Source: an uncultured Clostridia bacterium | Lineage (GTDB): Bacteria; Bacillota; Clostridia; UMGS1810 | Reading direction: 5' to 3' | Length of the DNA stretch: 37,279 bases | NCBI GenBank assembly: GCA_934500705.1 | Contig: CAKSTI010000020.1 | Span: 1 to 37,279 of the forward strand | Shown: one piece after another, positions 1 to 8,624 of the stretch | Layout: each line of letters opens with the position of its first letter | How positions within the stretch are numbered: the first letter of the stretch is position 1 | Position numbers and translations under genes: made by a program | The notes under the pieces: model-generated | What the model was told of the DNA's origin: nothing | What the model saw: the letters and a program-made list of their open reading frames with translations, nothing else | The model's database searches: none

Positions 1-2999
1 CACATAAATACCTTTGTCAATACCGAGCCTGACGCTTTGTTTACGTCAAAGGATATTACCTTATTCTCAACCGCAATATCCCTCTTAACAGCGCCTATGA
101 GGTTGCCTGCCGAGTCGTAATCTGCCACAAATACGGTCACAGTACCGTTATCGGCATACTCTGACGGGTTAAACGTTACCGTTACGGAATTGCCGTTGTC
201 AGATGCGATTTTTGCCTTATAGGTAACAAAGAGGTAAACACCGCTGCGGAACTCTATAACGCCGCTGCCGTTACCGGTGTTTTTGGTAACCTGTATTCCG
301 AAGTTACTTCCGTCTTTGACTGCGGCCTCTGCGTTTGCCTTAAAGTAATCGCTTATGTCAAGTTTGTATAAAACGGCAGTAGTATTTTCATTGTCTGCTG
401 CGGTTTTAGCATTGTTCTTTAACGTTTCATAGTCCTTATCGGCTTCCGTTAATTGGTTCGCATTTAATGCAACACCCGTTGAAATAGGCTCATACTTTGT
501 AGGAAGTTTCTTGGGGGTATTATCGCTGTTTTTAATTGTATCTGCGGTGAATGAACTGCACCTGTAAAAGTCTACTTTGTTGTAAGCAAGTTCATCTGTA
601 TTCTTTCTTGCACTGTATACAAGGTATGCGCTGTCAACGTTTTCAAAGTCTACCTTGCTTAAATCGTACTGCATATACGCATATGTCGCATTAACTATGT
701 CCTCTTTGCTTGTAGCCTCTGCGGTTGCAACCGGATATGTTGATGTTTGGTTAAATCCCCAAACTCTGTTTTTGGTATCATACTGATAGTAATCCGTTAT
801 ATATTTATATCCGTCTCCCTGCATTGCTATAAGGTCAGTCTTAACAGTACCGATGTCTATTGTCTTTTCGGTAACATTGCCGTAAATGTCAACAGCTTTT
901 GCTTTTATAGAGTGAGAGCCGTTTGCATATCCTGCGAGAGTTACAGAATATTCACCGTTGCTCTGAGTAACGGCGCCCGTGTACTCTGTGCCGTCCACAT
1001 AGAATACAACGTCTGCAATGTCTGCCGTTGAGGAGGAAACCGCTGTCAGCAGAGTAGCTGTTATGTCATCGCCGCTTTTAGCGGTTGAGAGGGTTACATC
1101 TGTATTGGCGTTATATGGCATATCGAGCATAAGCATCGGTGTGCCATCTACCCAATAAACCCCTGCCCAGGCGTCCATAAGCGCAAATGTTGCCGTAGAG
1201 TTTTGGCTGTTTATCTGCTCGCTGATATAGCTTGCCGTCATATCTACACTTATATTGTAGTCAGAAATATTTATTCTGCTGTCGTCAACATCGAGATAAT
1301 ATTCTACCGGATTTGATGAACCGCTCCAACTTTCCGAAATACTGGTTGTGTTGACAGGAATTCTGGTGCACACGCCGTCCTTTATATATGTTAAATCATC
1401 GCCCGGTACATCGTATAATTTTAGGCAATAGTTAGACTCTTTCAATTTAGCAAACAATCTTGCTCCGCCTATTGTTCTGCCCTTGTAAGCAGACAAGTCG
1501 TATTTAAAGAACATCGGTGCTCTGTACTTTTCGGCAGTGGCACTTACAGCATTTCCGTCTGCATCTTTTCCGCCTTCCGACGAAATTACACTGGCGCCCT
1601 CATTCCACCAATCGTTGGTTCTTTTGTATCCCTCTATTCTCGTCATAAAGTCAATGCCTTTAAGCGTTTCAGCCGGTTCGGTGATATATACCTTTTCGCT
1701 GTCGAGGTTAAACTTAACGCCGGACTTTGAGCTGTCGCCCATAATGCCGATACCGTCAGCCATTATGCTGCTGCCGCTCGGAATTGTATCATCATTTGTT
1801 ATGATAACAACATCGTGTTTTTTGTTTTCCAGTCCTGTTGCAATGTTTATCATACGGTCAACGGCGTTAACAGCAACAGTCTTTTTTACACCGTCAACAT
1901 ACACGGTAAGTGTTCCGAAGTCTTGTGAGATTGAATTTTCCGTATGAATATCTGCGCCTGTTCCGGTAAAGCTGAAATGCAGTACCTGGTTTGCGCCGTC
2001 GGCATAAATTAATGGTTTTTGGGTTTGGGTTGAGGTTCCCTTTTTCCACTGATTTCCCACAGGATTGTGAGCGTCAACGCTTGCATAATATGCGTCCTCC
2101 TGAACGCCGTACTTTGCATTACCGAGTTTCATTTCCTGCGGCTCGGTTACATCTGCGTTTGCTGTAACCTGGTCTGTAATATAGGTTTCTATCTCATCGG
2201 CATATACTGCATAACCGGCATCTGTGGGGTGCACGGTGTCTGCAATGTACTTTTTCCATACTGCGTTGTCGGGGTCGAGAGAACCGCCGTCTGTTCTCGG
2301 AACTTTATTGCTATTTTCCGCAAAGATTTTCTCATTAAGAGTTTTACCTACATAGATTGTGGGTATGCCGTATCTGTCGGCAATCTCCTGATGAGCCTTT
2401 AATGCGTCCCATTCCTTCCACGCAGCATTTGCGTTGTTCTCGTAATCAAAGGAGTAAAGGTCTGTTGTAAACAGAATAACTATGTCCATTTTGGGGTTTG
2501 CTTTATAGAGTTTACGTACGATTGTTTCCATATTTGCGGCAGCCTCATCATAGCTTACCTTGTCGTATTTGTCGTTTATGGCAAATTCCACAAATGTCAA
2601 GTCGGGCTGCTGCGCCGTGCCGAGTTTAAGCACACTGTCTGCACGGTATGCGCCGTGTGAGGTTCCCGTGCCGCCCCAGCCGGCATTAATCACTTTAAAG
2701 TCGATGGCATTGTTGTCTTTGTTCTTGGCATAAGTGTCCTTAATCCACTTATAGGTCAAGCCGGCATAACAATGGTCACCGTCCGACGCTCCAAATCCTG
2801 CGGTAATGGAACCGCCAAAGTAACCCACAGTAAATTTTGTTCCGTTTTTCAGCAGGTACGCCGTATTCTGCAAGCCGTTTTGCTCAACCGGGTTACCGCT
2901 GTCTTCCGCAGCAAATGCAATGCCGGTGAAGCATATGTTTACCATCATTGCAATGAGCACTGCCAGCGAAAGAATGCTGAATAGTTTGTTTTTCCTCAT
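1..2999 (-). CDS. Secreted multidomain SGNH/GDSL esterase (3' end beyond window)
   Basis: Last visible gene of the long minus-strand operon; ATG at 2999, open to the window edge (about 999 codons). Residues 1-30 are a signal peptide (MRKNKLF..., cut near AFA-AED). Residues about 50-270 form an SGNH hydrolase: block I GGSITAG with the nucleophile at Ser64, block II NAGWGGTG, block III FAIND, and DTVHPTDAGY giving the Asp-His pair near 253-256. This layout resembles rhamnogalacturonan/xylan acetylesterases, so removal of acetyl groups from a polysaccharide is the likely role; the substrate is inferred. Downstream are a beta-sandwich, two DNRLRE/CBM96-like segments separated by an Ig-like domain, and a final segment ending KVFMW, which matches the C-terminal module of other secreted proteins here. 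The stop codon is therefore probably only a few tens of codons outside the window. No SLH domain is seen in the visible part. Confidence 0.85.
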   Translation of the reverse strand, partial: MRKNKLFSILSLAVLIAMMVNICFTGIAFAAEDSGNPVEQNGLQNTAYLLKNGTKFTVGYFGGSITAGFGASDGDHCYAGLTYKWIKDTYAKNKDNNAIDFKVINAGWGGTGTSHGAYRADSVLKLGTAQQPDLTFVEFAINDKYDKVSYDEAAANMETIVRKLYKANPKMDIVILFTTDLYSFDYENNANAAWKEWDALKAHQEIADRYGIPTIYVGKTLNEKIFAENSNKVPRTDGGSLDPDNAVWKKYIADTVHPTDAGYAVYADEIETYITDQVTANADVTEPQEMKLGNAKYGVQEDAYYASVDAHNPVGNQWKKGTSTQTQKPLIYADGANQVLHFSFTGTGADIHTENSISQDFGTLTVYVDGVKKTVAVNAVDRMINIATGLENKKHDVVIITNDDTIPSGSSIMADGIGIMGDSSKSGVKFNLDSEKVYITEPAETLKGIDFMTRIEGYKRTNDWWNEGASVISSEGGKDADGNAVSATAEKYRAPMFFKYDLSAYKGRTIGGARLFAKLKESNYCLKLYDVPGDDLTYIKDGVCTRIPVNTTSISESWSGSSNPVEYYLDVDDSRINISDYNISVDMTASYISEQINSQNSTATFALMDAWAGVYWVDGTPMLMLDMPYNANTDVTLSTAKSGDDITATLLTAVSSSTADIADVVFYVDGTEYTGAVTQSNGEYSVTLAGYANGSHSIKAKAVDIYGNVTEKTIDIGTVKTDLIAMQGDGYKYITDYYQYDTKNRVWGFNQTSTYPVATAEATSKEDIVNATYAYMQYDLSKVDFENVDSAYLVYSARKNTDELAYNKVDFYRCSSFTADTIKNSDNTPKKLPTKYEPISTGVALNANQLTEADKDYETLKNNAKTAADNENTTAVLYKLDISDYFKANAEAAVKDGSNFGIQVTKNTGNGSGVIEFRSGVYLFVTYKAKIASDNGNSVTVTFNPSEYADNGTVTVFVADYDSAGNLIGAVKRDIAVENKVISFDVNKASGSVLTKVFM

Positions 3000-3053
3000 T
3001 TTACTAACCTCTCTTTTAATTTATTTATTTTAGCCGCAGTGCGGCATAAAATA

Positions 3054-6000
3054 CTATTGTATATACACGCTTTGCGAAAGCGGTTTTATATTGTCAAAGC
3101 CATCTATTACAAACCACTTTGTATTCTCTGACGAATAATATTCTTTGATTTCGTACGGGTTCATTTCGAGCCTTTGTGTTACTGCGTCCGTAAATGCCGG
3201 ATTTTCGCCGTCCGAATAATGCGCCGAAACAAGAACACAGTTTGTTTTGGCGTTTAAGGTGTTAGATACCTTAATCTTATTTTCGCCGTAAACCTTTTGC
3301 AGGCAGACCGGGTAGTCCGAGTACTTCTGATATTCATACACAAACATACCTGAGGACGTTCCCACATAAACCTGCGGCAAATGCGGGTGGAACGCTATGC
3401 CCCACACATCGGCACTGCCGGTAAGCCCGGTGACGAGCCGCCAGGTTGTTCCGCCGTCAAAGCTCTCATAGATGCCTTTGCACACCTTCTTTTGGGAGTC
3501 GTCGCAGCCGCCGCCCACAAGGTGAAGCGGATTTTTGGGGTCCTGGTCTATGCACCAGAGCGGAAAGTCCGTGTTATACTGCGTGACGCCGACTTTTGTT
3601 ACAATCTTATAGCCACGGTTATAGTCGCACACGTAGAGCTTTCTTTCGTCAAATTTGTCTGCAACGATTTTGATGTTGCCGCCGCCGATGCCGATATTCA
3701 TAGCGGAAAAATCCGCTCCGCCGTTGAGCGAACGGTAAATGGAGCCGTCCTTTACCGCCCAGACAACATCGCCGTTGACGGGCGATACCTCACGGATTTC
3801 GTACCCGCAGTCGGCAAAGGTTTTTCCGTCGTCACGGCTTATGTACCTGCCGGCGTATATTACGTCGGGGTTTTGAGCGTGAAAGGCAATTTTGGTACAG
3901 CTGCCGTTTGTACCCTCTATCTCACGGTAGCTTTTGCCGCCGTCCGTTGTTTCCTTAATTATTGTGCCGCTTTCGCCGCTGCCTACGGATATGAGTATTC
4001 TCTGCGGATTTTTGGGGTCCATAGCTATTGCCTGGCAGGTTTTGTTGCCGTTGTATCTGATGCCGTTGCGGTCGTCGCCGGCGTAATATATTGCCGGGTA
4101 ACGTTCGCCGTTTCCGCTCGGAACGCTCTTTACAACGCCGACATCTACAAACGAAAACCAGTAGTTGTAATCATCGTTAGGGTCAAACGCAAATCCGACC
4201 GCCCTCATACCGGAATATCCGCTCGACGACGCCGAAAAGTTCTTTGCCCCGTCCGTTGACTTAAATATCTCCGTCGGCGTTGCGCAGTACACAACGTCCG
4301 GCGCAGAGGGCGAAACCGCAAAGTAGTTCTGATACCACGCCTCTGTCGGATTGACGGAGAGGGTGCTGTCTATGACAGACTCGGTATATGTTGCTCCGTT
4401 GTCACCGCTTACGCAGAGCGGCGAAAGGTTCTTGGTTATATACAGTCTTGACACGCTCTCATCGGGCGAGGCGGTGTAGCGCACCGTGGTAAACAGTCTG
4501 TTTTCGTACACATACTTCTGCATAAGCGACACGGTAGCGCCGAGGTCTGCCGTGTAGTACAGATACCGTGGCGTGACATATGCCATACCGCCCGGTGCCG
4601 ACGGGTTCAGCGAAAAGCTGATAATATCCTCATCGGACGCCAAATCGGTTTTTAAGCTGATTTTGTTAAACTCTGCATCGGCATCTTTCTTTACGTATAT
4701 GCCGTCGCCTTTGACGAGTGATGCAAACACGCCGTTTTTATACTCAATGCCGAGCAGTTTTTTCCCCTCCATAGCAACGGCGTTCCAGCTTTCGCCTTTA
4801 TCATCGGAGGTATATATGCCGTCGCCGTACGTTGCAAGGAATACCTTTGAATACCCCTTATCCTGCGTTTCAAACGCAATGAGTCTGCCTCCGTGCTGAT
4901 TCTGATTAAAATTAATTCCGCTTAAAACGCACCGCCAGGTAATGCCCCCGTCCTCGGATATGTATACGCCAATGCCGTCCGTGTTGCTCCACTGATAACC
5001 GGGGTAGCCTATTGCATAGACAATGCTGTCGTCCATAGGGTCAAAGGCGGCGTTAAGACAGCCTGCGCTGTCAAATCCGGAGGACGTATTGTTCCAGTCA
5101 TTTCCTCCGTCGGAGGTAGTCCATATGCCGGAGGTGTCCGTACCGAATAGCACCTTGCCGCTGTCTGCGGCGGAAATGTCCATACACATAACCCTCTGCC
5201 ACGCATCGCCGCCGTGATAGCCTTGCTCAATCTGCTTTTCGGTAGTCATATAATACTTTTTTATCCACGGGGTAATTTGCTTTGTTGTATAGTCGTCAAC
5301 ATTCTTACCCTCGCCGGAGCCGTACTTTTCCGTTCCGACAAACAGCTCCGAATAGTACTCCCACAAATTCATATCGCCCGGAAAAACTCCGTAGGCGGAA
5401 ACACCGCTCAAATTCTCGTTCATAGTCTGCGCAAGTGCTTCAAGTCCGCCCGCCTGAACCTCATTGGCTATTGTGCGGTCTATTCTGCCGTCATTCTGGG
5501 TGGAATACAGGACGTAACTGCAATTAACAACAGCGTCGGCGTTGTTTGTGACGGGGTACGCCTTGCCGACGTCCGCCGCCGCAAGCATACCGCTGTATAC
5601 GCAGTTTATAACCGCCGCAGATGTGCTCTCCGCCGTTGAGGCGAGTCCGAAAAACGTCTTGCCCGTAAGGCGTGGATAGCTATGGATATTCACTGCGGCG
5701 CAGTTGATTATTTTGCCGCCGTCCTTTACCGTTCCGGCAAAAATTCCCGTATCGTTTGCGGTGGACACGTAGCCGTCTGCGTTAAGGTTCATAACCATTC
5801 CGGTAAGATTTCCGAACAGACCGTAATCAAGCCTTTTTACGCCGACGTTTTCGCCTTGGTAGCCGGTTAATTCGTTATAGCTTTTTGCAATCGTTATATA
5901 ATGTCCGCCGCCGTCATATACACCTGCAAACTCGCCCTCTGTTCCCATACCGACCGAAAAATTTTCGCCGTACTCGGGAGCTTCAAAGACAATATCCGCC

Positions 6001-6212
6001 GTTTGCTTAAAGTACATATCCTTAAATGTTTTGCCGTCTTTTACGCACTGCGCAAGCGCTTTATAATCCGCCTCGGTCTTTATGATATACGGTCTGCCTA
6101 CGCTCCCGTCGCCGTCAAAGGGCTTTGCATCTGACGCAAATGCACCGCAGGAGGCAAACAGCACGGCAAGCGCCGTAATAAGAGATGCAGACTTTTTTAA
6201 TAAATTTTTAAT
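3054..6212 (-). CDS. Secreted GLUG-like module plus Asp-box beta-propeller protein (GH74-like), ATT start
   Basis: About 1052 residues, secreted. With the in-frame ATT at 6212 as start, the protein opens MKNLLKKSASLITALAVLFA, a textbook signal peptide ending FAS-DAK. A strong Shine-Dalgarno (AAAGGAGGG, 6221-6229) sits at normal distance. The alternative GTG at 6164 removes the charged n-region and has no ribosome site. Residues about 35-240 form a GLUG-like beta module (PYIIKTEADYKALA, KQTADI, FAGVYDGGGH, LFGNLTG). Residues about 320-960 carry repeated Asp boxes (TSDGGNDW, SEDGGITW, TTDGGKSY, SFDGGTTW), typical of two-propeller GH74 xyloglucanases, sortilin and sialidases. The C-terminus is a small beta module also found in neighbouring proteins. 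Xyloglucan hydrolysis is the best guess, but the classical GH74 RTDVGGAYRW motif is only loosely matched (GTDTSGIWTTSDGG), so it may cut another glycan or only bind. Confidence 0.8.
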   Translation of the reverse strand: MKNLLKKSASLITALAVLFASCGAFASDAKPFDGDGSVGRPYIIKTEADYKALAQCVKDGKTFKDMYFKQTADIVFEAPEYGENFSVGMGTEGEFAGVYDGGGHYITIAKSYNELTGYQGENVGVKRLDYGLFGNLTGMVMNLNADGYVSTANDTGIFAGTVKDGGKIINCAAVNIHSYPRLTGKTFFGLASTAESTSAAVINCVYSGMLAAADVGKAYPVTNNADAVVNCSYVLYSTQNDGRIDRTIANEVQAGGLEALAQTMNENLSGVSAYGVFPGDMNLWEYYSELFVGTEKYGSGEGKNVDDYTTKQITPWIKKYYMTTEKQIEQGYHGGDAWQRVMCMDISAADSGKVLFGTDTSGIWTTSDGGNDWNNTSSGFDSAGCLNAAFDPMDDSIVYAIGYPGYQWSNTDGIGVYISEDGGITWRCVLSGINFNQNQHGGRLIAFETQDKGYSKVFLATYGDGIYTSDDKGESWNAVAMEGKKLLGIEYKNGVFASLVKGDGIYVKKDADAEFNKISLKTDLASDEDIISFSLNPSAPGGMAYVTPRYLYYTADLGATVSLMQKYVYENRLFTTVRYTASPDESVSRLYITKNLSPLCVSGDNGATYTESVIDSTLSVNPTEAWYQNYFAVSPSAPDVVYCATPTEIFKSTDGAKNFSASSSGYSGMRAVGFAFDPNDDYNYWFSFVDVGVVKSVPSGNGERYPAIYYAGDDRNGIRYNGNKTCQAIAMDPKNPQRILISVGSGESGTIIKETTDGGKSYREIEGTNGSCTKIAFHAQNPDVIYAGRYISRDDGKTFADCGYEIREVSPVNGDVVWAVKDGSIYRSLNGGADFSAMNIGIGGGNIKIVADKFDERKLYVCDYNRGYKIVTKVGVTQYNTDFPLWCIDQDPKNPLHLVGGGCDDSQKKVCKGIYESFDGGTTWRLVTGLTGSADVWGIAFHPHLPQVYVGTSSGMFVYEYQKYSDYPVCLQKVYGENKIKVSNTLNAKTNCVLVSAHYSDGENPAFTDAVTQRLEMNPYEIKEYYSSENTKWFVIDGFDNIKPLSQSVYIQ

Positions 6213-6220
6213 GGCAAATC

Positions 6221-6230
6221 CCCTCCTTTA
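6221..6230 (-). promoter_or_regulatory. Ribosome-binding site deciding the ATT start
   Basis: TAAAGGAGGG on the minus strand, about 9 bases before the ATT at 6210-6212. It is the only Shine-Dalgarno near the 5' end of the propeller gene, and no ATG, GTG or TTG lies in frame between it and the GTG at 6164. It therefore supports ATT initiation. Confidence 0.6.
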
Positions 6231-6244
6231 CCGCAGATACACGC

Positions 6245-8581
6245 TTATCTTAACTGTGTTTCGTTTACAAGAGCCGTCATATTCTTAACATTGTCCCACA
6301 CATACAGGTACAGCGAGCACCCGTCGAGGCTGGTGTCGGCAAAGTTTATGGTCACGGCTGCATTATACACAGTTTTGCGTGCGTCCAAAGAGGAATACTT
6401 TTGCGGTACGAGGTCAAGCAAAGCTCCCTTTTTGTCATACAGAGCCAATATAACCGTGACGTCCGACGGCTTTTCGTAGCAGTTGAATATGTCCATTGCG
6501 ACCTTTAACGAGGAGTTCGGGGCAAAGGAGCCTGTCTGCTCTATATTGCTGACACGGGCGCCGTCTGCCGTAAACTTCATTGAAGTTACGTATTTTTCCA
6601 CGCCGTTTTCGTACGCAGAAAGAGTTGCGGTATGTTTACCCTCTTTTATATACTTTCCGTCTATTGTTATATCATTTTCCCATACGCCTTGGAGGGTATA
6701 CTCATAGGCAACTTCGCCGTCGATTGTAATTTTTACGTCCGGTGCGTCTTTAAAATACGTTACGGCGTTTACGGCGTAATCGCTGTTTGCCGATGTATAT
6801 TCATCACCGCTCAACGTTATTGCGGTAAAGGGTGCATCGCTTATGAGCGGCCCTCTCACGCTCGGAGCGAGGACGGGCTTTTTGTCCCTTGCCTTCCAGG
6901 TGAGCAAATCAACTGCCGAAACTCCGCTCTCCTTTGCGCAGTCATACAGATTGGCGTTAAGTCTGTCGTGGAGAGTTGCCATTGATGCCGAGTCCACATT
7001 TTCGCCAATTCCAAAGGAGATATTATTATTGTTCCTCGATGCTGTTATGCAATAATAGCAGTCCTTATACCCATTCGGGTTATCGGTTATTATGTAGCAC
7101 TTGGTATTGCCTGCGGCATACATTATGGACGAGTAGTAGCAGTTATATATTGCAACGCCGTCGTAGCCGTCGGTTGAAGCAAATCCGTAAAATGCCTTGC
7201 CCACCATCTCGGAGTGCGACGAAAAGTCGGTTGCGGCGCAGTTGATTATTTTGCCCTCGCCTACCACTTTATGAGCGATAATTCCGCCGTCGTTGTTATT
7301 GAGCCAGTAGCCCGTTACAATAACGTTCATTACGGTACCGCTGAGCTTGCCGAACAGTCCTTGGTCTATGCGCACTTTGCCCCACTTGTCGTAACTGCTT
7401 ATGTAGTTATAGCTGGTTGCAAGAGTTATGCTGTGACCCATTCCGTTATATATGCCGGCAAATTCATCGGTTGCGCCGAGGCCGTAAACGATAAGCTCGT
7501 TTTCCTCCTTTAAGGCAGGGGCAAACTCAATGTCGGCTGTCTGATTAAAGTACAGACCTTCCAGTGTTTCGCCCATCTTTACATATTCCGAAAGCCGAAT
7601 GTAATCGTCTATGGTATTTATAAGATAGGGGTCGTCATATGTTCCGCTGCCCTCAAACTCGTACACGATAGGTTCGATTTCGTGATAGTATTCACCGGAA
7701 AGATTGGGAGTTGAGCCGTCCTTTTTCCACATCATAAGCGATGAAAGTTCTATTCCGGAATTTTGAGAAACGGTCACGAGGTTATCGTTGAGCGTTCTGT
7801 GCATAAGCGACATCTCGTCAAGGTTTTTCTGCTCGCCGGCAGACAGGTCAAGTCTGTTTTCCACACGGCACTGATTGATGTAGAAGTATGAGCACTCTGC
7901 CGCAGAGGATACGTTTGTGAGCGGATACGAAGTTGTGATGCCTGTGTTAAACAGATTTCCCGCAAAAAAGCAGTTATACATTGCCGTGCCGGAATACCCT
8001 GCGGCAGACGCAAGACCTAAAAATCCCTTGCCGTCAAGCTCCGGGCAAACCGTAACATCTCTTGCACCGCAGTTTACGAGTTTGCCGCTGCCGCTTATGC
8101 AATTTGCAAATATTCCCGTATCTATGCTAAATCTCCAATATCCCGTGGCAGTAAGGTTTACTACCGTACCGGTCAGCTTGCCGAAAAGACCGGTCGTCTT
8201 TATTACGCCTACATTCTGAGGTTCGTAGCCGGATATTTTGTTGTAATTGTCGGCAAAGGTAACGCTGTGTCCCGCACCGTTATATATTCCGGCAAACTCG
8301 CTGTCCTTGTTAATGCCGTATATTTTTACGGTGCCGTACTCAACTGACGGAAAAGCAAAATCCGCAGTCTGCTCAAAATACACGCCGTCAAAGTTTTCTC
8401 CGCCGTTTACAAGCTCGGCAAGTTTTTCGTAATCGTCGCAGCTTCCTATAATGTAGGGAGAACTCTCTGTTCCCTCCCCCGCAAACGCTCCGCCGTCATA
8501 CGCAAAGGCGGTCATTGTGTTTAATATTAAAAGTGCAATCAACACAGCGCTTGCCGCTTTGGTTTTAATTGTATTAATCAT
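6245..8581 (-). CDS. Secreted protein with two GLUG-like modules and C-terminal Ig-like domains
   Basis: 778 residues; ATG at 8581 preceded by GGAAAGGAC. The signal peptide covers residues 1-27 (MINTIKTKAASAVLIALLIL..., cut near AFA-YDG). Two homologous modules of about 230 residues follow, each with the series SSPYIIGS/DPYLINT, FEQTADF/FNQTADI, EFAGIYNGAGHS/EFAGIYNGMGHS and LFGKLTGTV/LFGKLSGTV. They are clearly paralogous to the N-terminal module of the next gene in the operon. Residues about 585-778 look like two beta-sandwich domains, the last ending LYLYVWDNVKNMTALVNE, a C-terminal module common in clostridial secreted glycan-acting proteins. No catalytic motif was recognised. Position between SLH proteins and enzymes suggests a cell-surface or secreted accessory, perhaps binding carbohydrate; this is inference. 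The start is well supported. Confidence 0.8.
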   Translation of the reverse strand: MINTIKTKAASAVLIALLILNTMTAFAYDGGAFAGEGTESSPYIIGSCDDYEKLAELVNGGENFDGVYFEQTADFAFPSVEYGTVKIYGINKDSEFAGIYNGAGHSVTFADNYNKISGYEPQNVGVIKTTGLFGKLTGTVVNLTATGYWRFSIDTGIFANCISGSGKLVNCGARDVTVCPELDGKGFLGLASAAGYSGTAMYNCFFAGNLFNTGITTSYPLTNVSSAAECSYFYINQCRVENRLDLSAGEQKNLDEMSLMHRTLNDNLVTVSQNSGIELSSLMMWKKDGSTPNLSGEYYHEIEPIVYEFEGSGTYDDPYLINTIDDYIRLSEYVKMGETLEGLYFNQTADIEFAPALKEENELIVYGLGATDEFAGIYNGMGHSITLATSYNYISSYDKWGKVRIDQGLFGKLSGTVMNVIVTGYWLNNNDGGIIAHKVVGEGKIINCAATDFSSHSEMVGKAFYGFASTDGYDGVAIYNCYYSSIMYAAGNTKCYIITDNPNGYKDCYYCITASRNNNNISFGIGENVDSASMATLHDRLNANLYDCAKESGVSAVDLLTWKARDKKPVLAPSVRGPLISDAPFTAITLSGDEYTSANSDYAVNAVTYFKDAPDVKITIDGEVAYEYTLQGVWENDITIDGKYIKEGKHTATLSAYENGVEKYVTSMKFTADGARVSNIEQTGSFAPNSSLKVAMDIFNCYEKPSDVTVILALYDKKGALLDLVPQKYSSLDARKTVYNAAVTINFADTSLDGCSLYLYVWDNVKNMTALVNETQLR

Positions 8582-8624
8582 TATAGCGTCCTTTCCTTCG
8601 GATTTTATTTTTAAAAATACTTTC

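Noticed and set aside
3381..4259. Long plus-strand reading frame (292 codons) opposite the second propeller gene
   Set aside because: It lies antisense to a gene with clear Asp-box repeats, has no ribosome site and no recognisable domain; it is a mirror of codon usage on the other strand.
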